This document shows, in pieces, positions 8,184-16,644 of a stretch of 24,571 bases of DNA (positions are counted from its first letter, which is position 1; every line of letters starts with the position of its first letter). Below the pieces are notes generated by a model. The model saw only the letters and a list, made by a program, of their open reading frames with translations, made no database searches and was not told the origin of the DNA. Source of the stretch: DAHUYF01 sp035553515 (GTDB lineage: Bacteria > Pseudomonadota > Alphaproteobacteria > ATCC43930 > CGMCC-115725); NCBI GenBank assembly GCA_035553515.1, contig DATNDG010000136.1:1-24571 (forward strand). The letters run 5' to 3'. The position numbers and the translations under genes are program-made.

Positions 8184-8184
8184 G
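8181..8184. promoter_or_regulatory. Shared CATG: overlapping start codons of divergent cobL and cobK
   Basis: CATG is its own reverse complement. Read to the right it supplies the cobK ATG at 8182-8184. Read to the left it supplies the cobL ATG at 8183-8181. Neither gene has a nearer downstream start that keeps its conserved N-terminus. Each leader and ribosome-binding site must therefore lie in the 5' coding part of the other gene. Confidence 0.7.
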
Positions 8185-8964
8185 GTCCGTTCAGCGCGCA
8201 CGAGCCGCACCCTCATCCTTGGCGGCACGATCGAGGCGAGACTGCTTGCCGACGCGCTCGCCAAGCGCCCAGGCGTGACCGTGACACTGTCGCTCGCAGG
8301 CCGCACCGCGAACCCCCTGCCGCAGCCTGTCCCGGTGCGCATCGGCGGTTTCGGCGGCGCTGACGGTTTGGCCGCTTATCTTCGCGATGAGCGGATCGAC
8401 GCGCTGATCGACGCGACACACCCTTACGCCGCGACCATCTCGGCCAACGCGGCCGAGGCTGTGCGCGCAACCGGCGTGCCACTCGTTGCGCTTAGACGTA
8501 AGGCGTGGACCAAGGTCGATGGCGATAGCTGGGTCGAGGTTGCGACCATGGATGAGGCGGTGCGCGCGCTCGGGCAGGCGCCGCGCCGCGTGTTCCTCGC
8601 GCTTGGCCGCAAGGAGCTTCAGCCTTTCACGGCAGCGCCGCAGCACGTCTATCTCATCCGCAGCGTCGATCCGGTCGACCCGCCGCTCGCCGTGCCGCAC
8701 GCAATCTATATCGCCGCGCGCGGACTGTTTAGCGAGGCCGAGGACCGCGCGCTGCTCAAGCGCCACCGCATTGATGTGGTGGTGGCGAAGAACAGCGGCG
8801 GGAGCGCGACCTACGGCAAGATCGCCGCGGCGCGGACGCTCCAGCTTCCGGTGATCATGCTGGCGCGCCCGGCGCTGCCAGAGGTTTCCTCCGTCGCGAC
8901 GGTAGAGGAGGCGCTCGTCTGGCTCGATCATGCGATCGCCTCCTCGACGGCACGCGGCGTGTAG
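8182..8964 (+). CDS. cobK: Precorrin-6A reductase
   Basis: CobK uses NADPH to reduce precorrin-6A to dihydro-precorrin-6 (precorrin-6B), the substrate of CobL encoded head-to-head with it. The protein has 260 residues, normal for the family. It opens with a nucleotide-binding region RTLILGGTIEARLLADAL (about 9-26) and carries the strongly conserved ATHPYAATISANA near 78-90. The segment VVAKNSGGSATYGKIAAAR near 207-225 is also typical. The ATG at 8182 follows a GAGGCAGGG stretch that could serve as its ribosome-binding site. This sequence lies inside cobL coding, as the two start codons overlap in CATG. The last 37 bases overlap the end of cobJ convergently. It is one of three plus-strand genes set into the leftward arm. 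Confidence 0.95.
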   Translation: MVRSARTSRTLILGGTIEARLLADALAKRPGVTVTLSLAGRTANPLPQPVPVRIGGFGGADGLAAYLRDERIDALIDATHPYAATISANAAEAVRATGVPLVALRRKAWTKVDGDSWVEVATMDEAVRALGQAPRRVFLALGRKELQPFTAAPQHVYLIRSVDPVDPPLAVPHAIYIAARGLFSEAEDRALLKRHRIDVVVAKNSGGSATYGKIAAARTLQLPVIMLARPALPEVSSVATVEEALVWLDHAIASSTARGV

Positions 8965-9692
8965 ACGAGCGGCGCACGGCCCTCGCGGGCGATGACGCGC
9001 GTCTCGCGCGATCCCACGATGATGAGCGTCGCCATGTCGGCAAGCGTGTCGCGTGCGTGAGCGAGCGTGGTTACCGCGAGGCTTTCATCGCTGCGCCCAA
9101 TCGCATGACCGAAGATGACGGGCGTCGCAGCCGGCAGATGGCGGGCGAGCCGCGCGAGCGCCTTGCTGAGCTGTAACGGTCGCGCGCGGGAGACAGGATT
9201 GTAAAGCGCGATGACGAAGCCGGCGCCGGCGGCCGCATCGAGGCGACGCTCGATCAGCTCCCAAGGCTTGAGATTGTCCGACAGCGACAGCGCGCAGAAA
9301 TCGTGCCCGAGCGGCGCTCCTGCGCGGGCAGCGACCGCAAGCATGGCAGTAATGCCGGGAACGATGGCGACATCGAGCGCGCGCCACGAGTCGGGGCCGA
9401 CCGCAATCTCCTCGCACACCGTAGCCGCCATGGCGAATACGCCAGGGTCTCCGCCTGATACGATGGCTACATTGGTGCCTGACGCCGCGCGGCTTAGCGC
9501 GGCGCGGGCGCGTGCCGCTTCCTCGCGATTGTCGGAAGCATGCCGCGATTGGCCTTTCCGCAACGGAACGCGGTCGAGATAAGGCCCGTAGCCGTAGAAC
9601 GCTTCAGCTTTAGCGAGCGCATCGAGCGCCTCGCGCGTGAGGTAGCGGTCATCGCCGGGCCCGAGCCCGACGATTGAGAGCTTGCGGCTCAT
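8928..9692 (-). CDS. cobJ: Precorrin-3B C17-methyltransferase
   Basis: CobJ methylates C17 and drives ring contraction, converting precorrin-3B (the CobG product) to precorrin-4. The 254-residue protein is a single tetrapyrrole methylase domain. It has the N-terminal LSIVGLGPGDDRYLT, a conserved ASDNREEAARA segment near 52-62, VAIVSGGDPGVFAMA near 74-88, and FVIALYNPVSRARP near 158-171, all expected for CobJ/CbiH. Translation is probably coupled to cobI, whose stop overlaps this start by 4 bases (ATGA). The 3' end overlaps cobK on the other strand by 37 bases. Downstream on the minus strand the next gene, cobL, begins only after a gap of about 740 bases, filled by cobK. Confidence 0.95.
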   Translation of the reverse strand: MSRKLSIVGLGPGDDRYLTREALDALAKAEAFYGYGPYLDRVPLRKGQSRHASDNREEAARARAALSRAASGTNVAIVSGGDPGVFAMAATVCEEIAVGPDSWRALDVAIVPGITAMLAVAARAGAPLGHDFCALSLSDNLKPWELIERRLDAAAGAGFVIALYNPVSRARPLQLSKALARLARHLPAATPVIFGHAIGRSDESLAVTTLAHARDTLADMATLIIVGSRETRVIAREGRAPLVYTPRAVEEAIA

Positions 9693-10417
9693 GGCCGCGC
9701 CTCCCAGCCCGGCACCAGCACGATGGCGAAGTAGGGCGCATAGGTATCGAGCTTGTCGACGAGAGGCATGACAGCGGCGTTGGTCATGGTGCCGCGTTCG
9801 ACGTAGATCGCGCGTTCGAGCCGGCCGGCGCGATCGAGCGCGCGTCGCACCTTGGCGAGATGGCGGCCGATCTTCATCACCACCGCGGCGTCGGCATCGG
9901 CGAGGCGGCGCTCGAGCTCGTACTCGGGCAGCGTACCGGGCAGCACGGTGAACACGTCGTCGCCTTGCGCAATTGGCTCGCCGATGGCCGACCAGCAGCC
10001 GGACATGCCGGTCACCCCGGCGACCACCTCGGTCGGATAGCGCGGGGCGAGCCGCACATGGAGATGCATGTAGGAGCCGTAGAACAGGGGATCGCCCTCG
10101 GCGATCACGGCGACTGTGCGGTCTTGGTCGAGGTGCCCGGCGATTTGTGCAGCCGCACTATCGTAGAACTCGCGCAGCGTTTCGCGATAGGCTGCATCCT
10201 CCTTGGGGATCTCGGTCGTCAGCGGATAGAGCAACGACAGTTCCTCGACGCCAGGTTTGAGGTGCTTTGCCGCGATGGTTCGGGCGTTGCTCGCGTTTCC
10301 TGCCTTGGTGAAATGCGCGATCACGTCGGCTGCATTGAGCGCAGCGATAGCGTTCAGCGTGAGCAGCCCTGGATCGCCGGGCCCTACGCCCACGCCGATG
10401 AGGCGCCCCGTGGTCAT
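9689..10417 (-). CDS. cobI: Precorrin-2 C20-methyltransferase
   Basis: CobI adds the C20 methyl group to precorrin-2, the first committed step of the oxygen-dependent branch. The 242-residue product is a tetrapyrrole methylase with the glycine motif LIGVGVGPGDPGLLTLNAI (5-23), AVIAEGDPLFYGSYMHLH near 103-120 and EVVAGVTGMSGCWS near 132-145. Both length and motifs fit CobI/CbiL. Its start and the stop of cobH overlap by 4 bases, as do its stop and the cobJ start, so cobH, cobI and cobJ form a tightly coupled set. The substrate precorrin-2 needs a SUMT (CobA), which is not in the window. Confidence 0.95.
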   Translation of the reverse strand: MTTGRLIGVGVGPGDPGLLTLNAIAALNAADVIAHFTKAGNASNARTIAAKHLKPGVEELSLLYPLTTEIPKEDAAYRETLREFYDSAAAQIAGHLDQDRTVAVIAEGDPLFYGSYMHLHVRLAPRYPTEVVAGVTGMSGCWSAIGEPIAQGDDVFTVLPGTLPEYELERRLADADAAVVMKIGRHLAKVRRALDRAGRLERAIYVERGTMTNAAVMPLVDKLDTYAPYFAIVLVPGWEARP

Positions 10418-11046
10418 ATTCCCTCCTTGGCGAGTGCATTGACTGCGGCCGCCGTCATAGGGCTGCCGCCGATGCGGCCACGCACGATGAGGTAAGGCAC
10501 GCCTGACACGTTCGCCGCGAGCGCCTCTTTCGATTCGGCTGCGCCGACGAAGCCTACGGGAATGCCGATGATCGCAGCCGGCTTGGCGGCACCCGCCTCC
10601 AACACTTCGAGCAGGCGAAATAGCGCGGTCGGCGAATTGCCGATGGCGATCACAGCGCGCGCAAGCTTATCGCGCCACAGTTCGAGCGCGGCGGCAGAGC
10701 GCGTAGTGCCGAGTTTCGCTGCAAGATCCGGGACGCGTGGGTCGCGCAACGTGCAGATGACTTCGCTCTTGGCAGGGAGCCGCGCGCGAGTGACGCCGTG
10801 CGCAACCATCTCGGAGTCGCACAGGATCGGTGCGCCGCCGCGCAACGCCTTGCGGGCTGCTGACACGAACTCGGGCGCAAATTCGATCAAGCCGGCGACT
10901 TCGACCTGACCTGCGGCGTGGATCATGCGCACTGCGACCTCGGCTTCTTCCGGCGTGAAGCGCGAGAGGTCGGCCTCTGCGCGGATGATTGCGAAGGAGC
11001 GCTCATAGATGGCGGCGCCGTTCCGGAGATAGTCCTGCTTAAGCAT
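10414..11046 (-). CDS. cobH: Precorrin-8X methylmutase
   Basis: CobH moves the C11 methyl group to C12, turning precorrin-8X into hydrogenobyrinic acid. The 210-residue length equals that of the characterised enzyme. The catalytic histidine is in RMIHAAGQVEVAG at His43, the same position as in P. denitrificans CobH. Other family segments are CDSEMVAHGVTRARLP (about 97-112) and the glycine-rich PAAIIGIPVGFVGAAESKEA region (about 166-185). The frame is open to 11283, but those extra residues are cobG shadow; the ATG at 11046 starts with the family sequence MLKQDYL. The start overlaps the cobG stop by 8 bases and the stop overlaps the cobI start by 4. Confidence 0.95.
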   Translation of the reverse strand: MLKQDYLRNGAAIYERSFAIIRAEADLSRFTPEEAEVAVRMIHAAGQVEVAGLIEFAPEFVSAARKALRGGAPILCDSEMVAHGVTRARLPAKSEVICTLRDPRVPDLAAKLGTTRSAAALELWRDKLARAVIAIGNSPTALFRLLEVLEAGAAKPAAIIGIPVGFVGAAESKEALAANVSGVPYLIVRGRIGGSPMTAAAVNALAKEGI

Positions 11047-12292
11047 CGACGGTTTCCCTCGGCTGTTGCGCGTACCGAACTTGGGCGATGAGATCAGCCG
11101 GATCGACGTAGCGTTGCGGCGTGGCGCGGGCTGAGCCGTTACGGACGATGCCGCAGCCTTGGCCCGTGCCGACGATGGTGAGAGGAGCGGCACCGGGATG
11201 GGCGCAAGCCTTGGCGCAGCCAGAGACGTGGACGGCAATGCCGTCGCGGGAAGGCGGCAAATGCTCGGCGAGCCGCGCTGCAAGCCGTCGCGCCTCCATC
11301 AAGCCTGAGGCGCAGGATGGCGCGCCGGGACATGCGACGATGCGGCGGCGCTGATCGCGCGCATCCACCACGAAGCCGAGATCGTCCGCCGCCGTTGCAA
11401 GCACGAAGCCGGCCATCTCATCGATAGGCCCAAGAAGAAGAGCGCGACCCGGAGCAGGTCTCACCCAGGTCGCACCGTTTATACGAGCTACACGGGCAAA
11501 TGCCATCAAGTCGCCGGCCGAGGCATGACCGAAAGCAAGCGCCACACCGATGGCGCATTGCCCGCCCCTTAGCCTGTGCAGCCCGATGGGCTCCGCGCGT
11601 GGCCGTTTTGGCAGAGGGACGGCCTCCAGTCTAGATCGAGCCGCCGCACGGAAGATGCCGATGCCCTCGCTTTGCAGCAGATCGGCAGCCCGCGCCGCGG
11701 CGCCGCGCGATGCGATCAGCGCGAGGACGCTGATGGCGGCGTTAATCGCCTCTTGGGGCGCAACAAAGCGGAGCGGCGTCGCAGATGCTGCATCACCCGC
11801 GAGTGCAACATGAAGCTTGATGCCTTCCTCCGTCTCAATTGCGCGCAAGCGCAGATCGGCGGTGAGCGCATCGAGATGAAGCCGCCCGCCTCCGTCGACA
11901 ATCACAGACACTTTCGGCGCGAGCACAAGCCCACGCGCGGCGATAGCGCGGCGAAGCGCCGAGGCGAGCGCATCACCATCGATCAGTGCCGTCGGATCGT
12001 TGGGAAGCGGGCTTGAGATCACCGGCACGCTATCGCAAAGCTCGATGTCGAGTTCTGCGACGGCGGAGGCAAACAACGGCGCGGAATCCGGCGTGAGTCC
12101 GCGCACTTGCAGGTTGCCCCGTGCGCTGATCTCCAAGATGCCGTTGCCGTGCTTCTGCGCGGCGGCGCGGAATGCAGCAAAGGCATCGATGGGGATTGGC
12201 CCCGCAGTCACGAGGCGCGCGAGAAGGCCGTCACCGGTCTGCATGGGCTCTGCCAGACGCGGGCAGTCGCCGCGGATGTGAAGCGCGGTCAT
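11039..12292 (-). CDS. cobG: Precorrin-3B synthase (Fe-S monooxygenase)
   Basis: CobG uses molecular oxygen to hydroxylate C20 and form the gamma-lactone of precorrin-3B, so it marks the aerobic pathway. The 417-residue protein belongs to the nitrite/sulphite reductase ferredoxin-like family. Early residues include ISARGNLQVRGL (55-66), the typical half-domain motif. Four cysteines ready to bind a [4Fe-4S] cluster are Cys321 and Cys327 (CPGAPSC) and Cys359 and Cys363 (CAKAC). An in-frame ATG at 12349 adds 19 residues that overlap cobN and is rejected; the ATG at 12292 overlaps the cobN stop by 4 bases. Its 3' end overlaps cobH by 8 bases. Confidence 0.94.
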   Translation of the reverse strand: MTALHIRGDCPRLAEPMQTGDGLLARLVTAGPIPIDAFAAFRAAAQKHGNGILEISARGNLQVRGLTPDSAPLFASAVAELDIELCDSVPVISSPLPNDPTALIDGDALASALRRAIAARGLVLAPKVSVIVDGGGRLHLDALTADLRLRAIETEEGIKLHVALAGDAASATPLRFVAPQEAINAAISVLALIASRGAAARAADLLQSEGIGIFRAAARSRLEAVPLPKRPRAEPIGLHRLRGGQCAIGVALAFGHASAGDLMAFARVARINGATWVRPAPGRALLLGPIDEMAGFVLATAADDLGFVVDARDQRRRIVACPGAPSCASGLMEARRLAARLAEHLPPSRDGIAVHVSGCAKACAHPGAAPLTIVGTGQGCGIVRNGSARATPQRYVDPADLIAQVRYAQQPRETVDA

Positions 12293-15200
12293 GCCGAGGC
12301 CTCCGCGTGCATCTTTGTCAAAGCGATGTCGTTTCGGCGCGGGTGCCACAGCCCTTTCCGCCGCGCGCCCTCGAGCCGTTCCGCGATCGCCTGCGCGGCA
12401 TCGGGGTTTTCGCGCAACAGGAACTCGCGAATTTCGGGGTCGGCGAGATAGGTCTCGTGCACGAGATCGAACAGGGCGCTCGAGACTGCGCCGGTGGTCT
12501 CGGCGAAATCGACCAGCCGGTCCACGGTCTCGGCGAGCTCGGCCGCGCCGCGCGCGCCGTGGCGCATCATGCCTTCGATGAAGAGCGGATTGGTAGCGCG
12601 GCCGCGCACGATGCGGGCGAGCGCCTGAGGCAGCGTGCGCGCTCGGGGCTGTCCAGGGTTGGTTGTATCGAGCACGACGAAATCCGGCGCGCGACCGAGC
12701 AAAGAAGCGGCAGCGGCAAAACCGCCGATATGCGCCACGTCCTCTGCGCCTTCGAGCAGGTCGCGGGTCGGATCGTTGCTTGGGTGCAAGAGCAAGTCGG
12801 CGCTCGCCACTTGCTTAGCAAAGCCGACATCGGGCCTACCCTCGCCTTCGGCGCCGCCATAGGCGTGGGAGGTAGCGGCGAGATAGGCTGCACCGATATC
12901 GGCCTCATCTGTGTCGCAGCCCAGCAGGTCTTCGGCGCCCGCGCCGTAGGCGCCTGGAGCGTTGCCGAAGATGCGGTCGAGCCTGCCGCCGCGGGCGACG
13001 CGGACTGCAGCAGCGAGAGGATTCTCGTCGCCGTCCTCCTCGCGTTCGGCAACGAGCCGCGTCGCGGCATCGAGCAGCGCGATCTGCGCCGGGAAGAGAT
13101 CGCGGAAGAGCCCCGAGATGCGCCAGGTGACATCAACCCGCGGACGACCCATGGCGGCGCATGGCAGAACCTCGATACCGGTGACGCGGCCGGTGGCGCC
13201 GTCCCAAACGGGGCGGCAGCCCATGAGCGCAAGACCTTGGGCGATCTCCTCGCCGCCGGTTCTGAGCGTTGCGCTCCCCCACAGGTCGATCACGAGTGCG
13301 CGCGGCATCTCGCCGTGGGTCTGGAGATAGAGACGGATCACCTCGCCTGCGGCGAGGCGGCCAAGCTCCATTGCGGTCGGCGTGGGCAGAAGGCGCGGGT
13401 CGGCAGTGAACAGATTGCGCCCGGTGGGCACTACGTCGCGGCGGCCACGCTGCGGCGAGCCAGCTGGGCCTGGCGCCACGCGCTTGCCGTCGAGCGCAGT
13501 GATAAGAGCCTCGCGCTCGGCGTCGGCGCTTGCCTGCCATTGCGGGTCGGTGGTCTCGGCAAAGATGCGACCATAGACGTGCAGCCCGTCCTTGATGGCG
13601 AGGTCCTTGAGATCGCACAGCCAGGCATCGATCTTGCGCAGGGCTTCGTCGGGATGGAGGTCGCGTTCGGCGCCGGCCTCGCATGCCAGGCCGCTGTCTC
13701 GCGCGGTGTCGATAATGAGCTTGGCGAGGCGCTCGCGCCGCCTGCGGTCGAGCCCGTCGGCGATGGCATATTCATCGACCAGGCGTTCCAGTTCGCGCGC
13801 TGCGCCTGACAGGCTGCCCTCGGTAAGAGGTGGGGGCAGATGGCCAATGGTCACTGCGGCGATGCGGCGCTTGGCCTGCGCGGCCTCACCCGGATTGCTC
13901 ACGATGAAGGGGTAAATCACAGGCAGCGGCCCGACCACCGCCTCGGGGAAGCAGGCGCCTGTGAGCGCCACGGCCTTTCCTGGTAGCCATTCGAGCGTGC
14001 CGTGCGCGCCCATATGGAGGAGCAGATCAGCCTTGAAGCTGTGCCTGAGCCAAAGGCCGAAGGCGATAAGCGCATGGCGCGGGGGAAGCGCCGGATCGTG
14101 ATAGCTGGCGCGCCGTTCATGCACATTGCCGCGCTCAGGCGGCAAGGCGACCAGGATGTTGCCGAAGCGCCCGGCGCGGAAACGGAAGGCGCCATCGCGG
14201 AAATCGGGATCGTTTTCCGGATCGCCCCACGCTGCAGTGATGCGGCGGCCGATCTCGGCGGGCAATTCGGCGAGGAGCCGGGAGTAGCCGGCGAGTGAAA
14301 GGGCGGGCTCCCGCGCACCGAGTTCCAATTGCTTGAGCAGCGCTCGGGAATTCTCTGTCCTATCGCGTACGTCATAGCCCGCGGCAGCAAGGTCGGAGAG
14401 CAGCGCGACGATGCTCTGCGGCACATCGAGACCGACCGCGTAGCCTGTACGCCCGCCAGCGGCAGGATAGTCAGGCATCAGAATGGCGACGCGGCGTTCG
14501 CCGCGCGGCAGCCTCCTCAGGCGAACGAGGGCTGCAACGCGGTCAGCCACGATAGCAATGCGGTCAGGTTCGGGTCGGCTGGCAAACGCGGTGAAGCCGA
14601 GCGCGTCGTCGGCTGGCAGCGGATCCTTGAAGGCGATGGCGCCCAAGAGCACGCGTCCGTCAAGCTCTGGCAGCACCACATGCATGGCGAGATCGGCTGG
14701 CCCAAGCCCGCGCGGGCTCTCCTGCCATGCCGCGCGCCGTGTCGTGGCGATCACCCCTTGCAGGATCGGCGCATCCGTCGCGTCCAGCGCGGAAGCCTCG
14801 CCGTCGCCGCCGGCAGCAAAGGCTGTGGTGGTGACCACCACCGCGGGGGCGAGACGTTGCAACGCGTCCCGCACGAATGCGCTGGCTTCAGAATCCTTTA
14901 GGCTGGGAACGAAGAGTGGCGCCGGAGCGAGTCCGCGCGCGGCGAGCGCGCCGCAAAGTGAATCGATTGGCGCAGTGTCGGCGGCGAGCAGCGCGCGGTA
15001 GAACAGGATCGGAACGACGGCTCGCCCAGACGCCGCGCAAAGTTGATCGAGAGAGACCGCGCCGGTGCCCGGCAGATAACCACCCATGCGTGGGAGGGCT
15101 CGCGGCACTTGAGCCGGGAATGAATAGCCCGCATAGGTAGCGAGGCGGCGAAGCAAAGCCCGCAAATTCTCCCGCCCGGCTTCGCGGAAATAAGCGAGAA

Positions 15201-15612
15201 GCGCCGCAAGTTCGCCAGGCGCCAACGTCGAGGCCTCATCGAGGCGCTTGTCGTCGCGATCCTCGCCGGGAAGGACAGCAAGCGTGATGTCGCGTTCGCG
15301 CGCCATGGCAGAGAGCGCATCGACTCCGTAGCGCCACCAGTCGAGTCCGCCGAGCAGCCGCACCACGATCACCTTGGCGTGCCGCGCGCATTTGTCGATC
15401 CAGAGATCGATCGACATCGGATGGCGCAGGTCGCGCAGATGCGCGAGCCTCAGGCTCGGGAGGTTCTCCTTCTCGGCCGCATACGCAGAGGCAAGCCCGG
15501 AAAGATCGCTGTCGGCGAAGGACAGAACGACGATGTCGCCCGGCGTCTGACCGAGGTCGCGCGGTTCGACGATGTCGTCGAGGGTTGCTGACGTGGTTTG
15601 GAGGAGATGCAT
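12289..15612 (-). CDS. cobN: Aerobic cobaltochelatase, large subunit CobN
   Basis: CobN is the porphyrin/corrin-binding subunit of the ATP-dependent cobaltochelatase that inserts cobalt into hydrogenobyrinic acid a,c-diamide. The 1107-residue protein shows the CobN/Mg-chelatase BchH signature HMGAHGTLEWLPGK at 533-546. It also has IFAETTDPQW (about 716) and a long C-terminal region ending GARGAAELAETVDRL followed by FLLRENPDAAQAIAERL. P. denitrificans CobN is longer (about 1275 residues), so this is a compact version; no internal break is seen. The two AAA+ partner subunits are absent here. It starts 3 bases after the cobW stop and ends in an ATGA overlap with cobG. Confidence 0.95.
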   Translation of the reverse strand: MHLLQTTSATLDDIVEPRDLGQTPGDIVVLSFADSDLSGLASAYAAEKENLPSLRLAHLRDLRHPMSIDLWIDKCARHAKVIVVRLLGGLDWWRYGVDALSAMARERDITLAVLPGEDRDDKRLDEASTLAPGELAALLAYFREAGRENLRALLRRLATYAGYSFPAQVPRALPRMGGYLPGTGAVSLDQLCAASGRAVVPILFYRALLAADTAPIDSLCGALAARGLAPAPLFVPSLKDSEASAFVRDALQRLAPAVVVTTTAFAAGGDGEASALDATDAPILQGVIATTRRAAWQESPRGLGPADLAMHVVLPELDGRVLLGAIAFKDPLPADDALGFTAFASRPEPDRIAIVADRVAALVRLRRLPRGERRVAILMPDYPAAGGRTGYAVGLDVPQSIVALLSDLAAAGYDVRDRTENSRALLKQLELGAREPALSLAGYSRLLAELPAEIGRRITAAWGDPENDPDFRDGAFRFRAGRFGNILVALPPERGNVHERRASYHDPALPPRHALIAFGLWLRHSFKADLLLHMGAHGTLEWLPGKAVALTGACFPEAVVGPLPVIYPFIVSNPGEAAQAKRRIAAVTIGHLPPPLTEGSLSGAARELERLVDEYAIADGLDRRRRERLAKLIIDTARDSGLACEAGAERDLHPDEALRKIDAWLCDLKDLAIKDGLHVYGRIFAETTDPQWQASADAEREALITALDGKRVAPGPAGSPQRGRRDVVPTGRNLFTADPRLLPTPTAMELGRLAAGEVIRLYLQTHGEMPRALVIDLWGSATLRTGGEEIAQGLALMGCRPVWDGATGRVTGIEVLPCAAMGRPRVDVTWRISGLFRDLFPAQIALLDAATRLVAEREEDGDENPLAAAVRVARGGRLDRIFGNAPGAYGAGAEDLLGCDTDEADIGAAYLAATSHAYGGAEGEGRPDVGFAKQVASADLLLHPSNDPTRDLLEGAEDVAHIGGFAAAASLLGRAPDFVVLDTTNPGQPRARTLPQALARIVRGRATNPLFIEGMMRHGARGAAELAETVDRLVDFAETTGAVSSALFDLVHETYLADPEIREFLLRENPDAAQAIAERLEGARRKGLWHPRRNDIALTKMHAEASA

Positions 15613-15615
15613 GGC

Positions 15616-16644
15616 CTAGGCTGCGAGAGATTTCACCACCGCGACACGGTCGAGGCCTTTCAGGCCGATCACCACGAGGCTCCCCTGGCGAGACTCGCCC
15701 CACGGCTTGTCGTAATAGTGGCTGACGCGGGGGCCGACCGCCTGGATCAAGAGCCGCATCGGCTTCCCGGTGACAGCCAAAAAGCCCTTCATCCGCAAGA
15801 TGTTATGGGCTTCGGCAACCGCGGCGATGCGGTTCGCGGCAGAGGCAGGATCGCCGACCTCACCCATGTCCACGACGAAGCTTTCGAAGTCATCGTGGTC
15901 GTGCTCCAATTCGTCGTCGTGGAGCGTCTTGCGGTTCTCGATGTCGTCCTCGGTGCCGACGCCCAAGCCGAGAAGCGCAGCTGGATCGACCTTGCCGTCT
16001 GCGACCGTCACCACTCTCACTGCGCGGGGCAGCGCGCCGGACACCATCGCCACCGCCTTCTCCATGCCGGCGTCATCGAGCAGGTCGCGCTTGTTGAGCA
16101 CAACGAGATCGGCGCACGCGATCTGATCTCCGAACACCTCCTCGATCGGGTCGTCATGGTCGAGAGCGGCGTCTGCCGCGCGCTGGCGCTTGAGCGCGTC
16201 GAGATCTGCGGCAACCTGGCCGTCAGCGAGGGCTGCGCCATCGACCACCGCCACCACGCCGTCGACGGTGACGCGGCTTTTGATCGCGGGCCAATGGAAG
16301 GCCTGGACCAGGGGCTTGGGCAGAGCAAGGCCGGACGTTTCGATCACGATGTGCTCGACCGCTGGCTCACGCGCGAGAATCTGATCGAGAGCAGGCACAA
16401 ACTCGTCGGCCACAGTGCAGCACAGGCAGCCATTGGCGAGCTCGACGATGTTCTCCTCTGGGCAGGCGGCATTACCGCAGCCTTTGAGAATCTCGCCATC
16501 GATGCCGACATCGCCGAACTCGTTGACAATGACGGCAAGCCTCCGCCCGTTGGCATTGGCGAGCACGTGGCGGATCAGAGTCGTCTTGCCCGAGCCGAGA
16601 AAGCCGGTGACGATGGTGCAGGGAACGCGGGCAAGCGACGTCAT
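15616..16644 (-). CDS. cobW: CobW-type GTPase, metallochaperone of the cobalamin cluster
   Basis: The 342-residue product is a G3E-family P-loop GTPase. It has a Walker A motif GFLGSGKT at 14-21, the metal-binding CXCC motif in NGCLCCTVADE (about 71-81, Cys73, Cys75, Cys76), and NKRD for guanine recognition in VLNKRDLLDDAG. A His/Asp-rich patch, DDELEHDHDDFESF near 247-260, could bind metal. CobW is required for aerobic B12 synthesis in P. denitrificans and is thought to deliver cobalt to the CobNST chelatase, which fits its place next to cobN. The start overlaps the stop of the DUF1636 gene by 4 bases. The C-terminal CobW_C domain is present (RMKGFLAVTGKPMRLLIQ). Confidence 0.93.
   Translation of the reverse strand: MTSLARVPCTIVTGFLGSGKTTLIRHVLANANGRRLAVIVNEFGDVGIDGEILKGCGNAACPEENIVELANGCLCCTVADEFVPALDQILAREPAVEHIVIETSGLALPKPLVQAFHWPAIKSRVTVDGVVAVVDGAALADGQVAADLDALKRQRAADAALDHDDPIEEVFGDQIACADLVVLNKRDLLDDAGMEKAVAMVSGALPRAVRVVTVADGKVDPAALLGLGVGTEDDIENRKTLHDDELEHDHDDFESFVVDMGEVGDPASAANRIAAVAEAHNILRMKGFLAVTGKPMRLLIQAVGPRVSHYYDKPWGESRQGSLVVIGLKGLDRVAVVKSLAA

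Noticed and set aside
8184..8342. N-terminal extension of cobL up to 8342
   Set aside because: It would overlap the first 160 bases of cobK and adds residues foreign to the family.
11047..11283. N-terminal extension of cobH up to 11283
   Set aside because: The extension overlaps cobG in another frame; the ATG at 11046 puts the catalytic His at position 43 as in the known enzyme.
12172..13809. Long plus-strand open frame of 545 codons
   Set aside because: It lies opposite cobN, has Arg/Ala/Gly-rich shadow composition and no known domain; high GC keeps stops rare.
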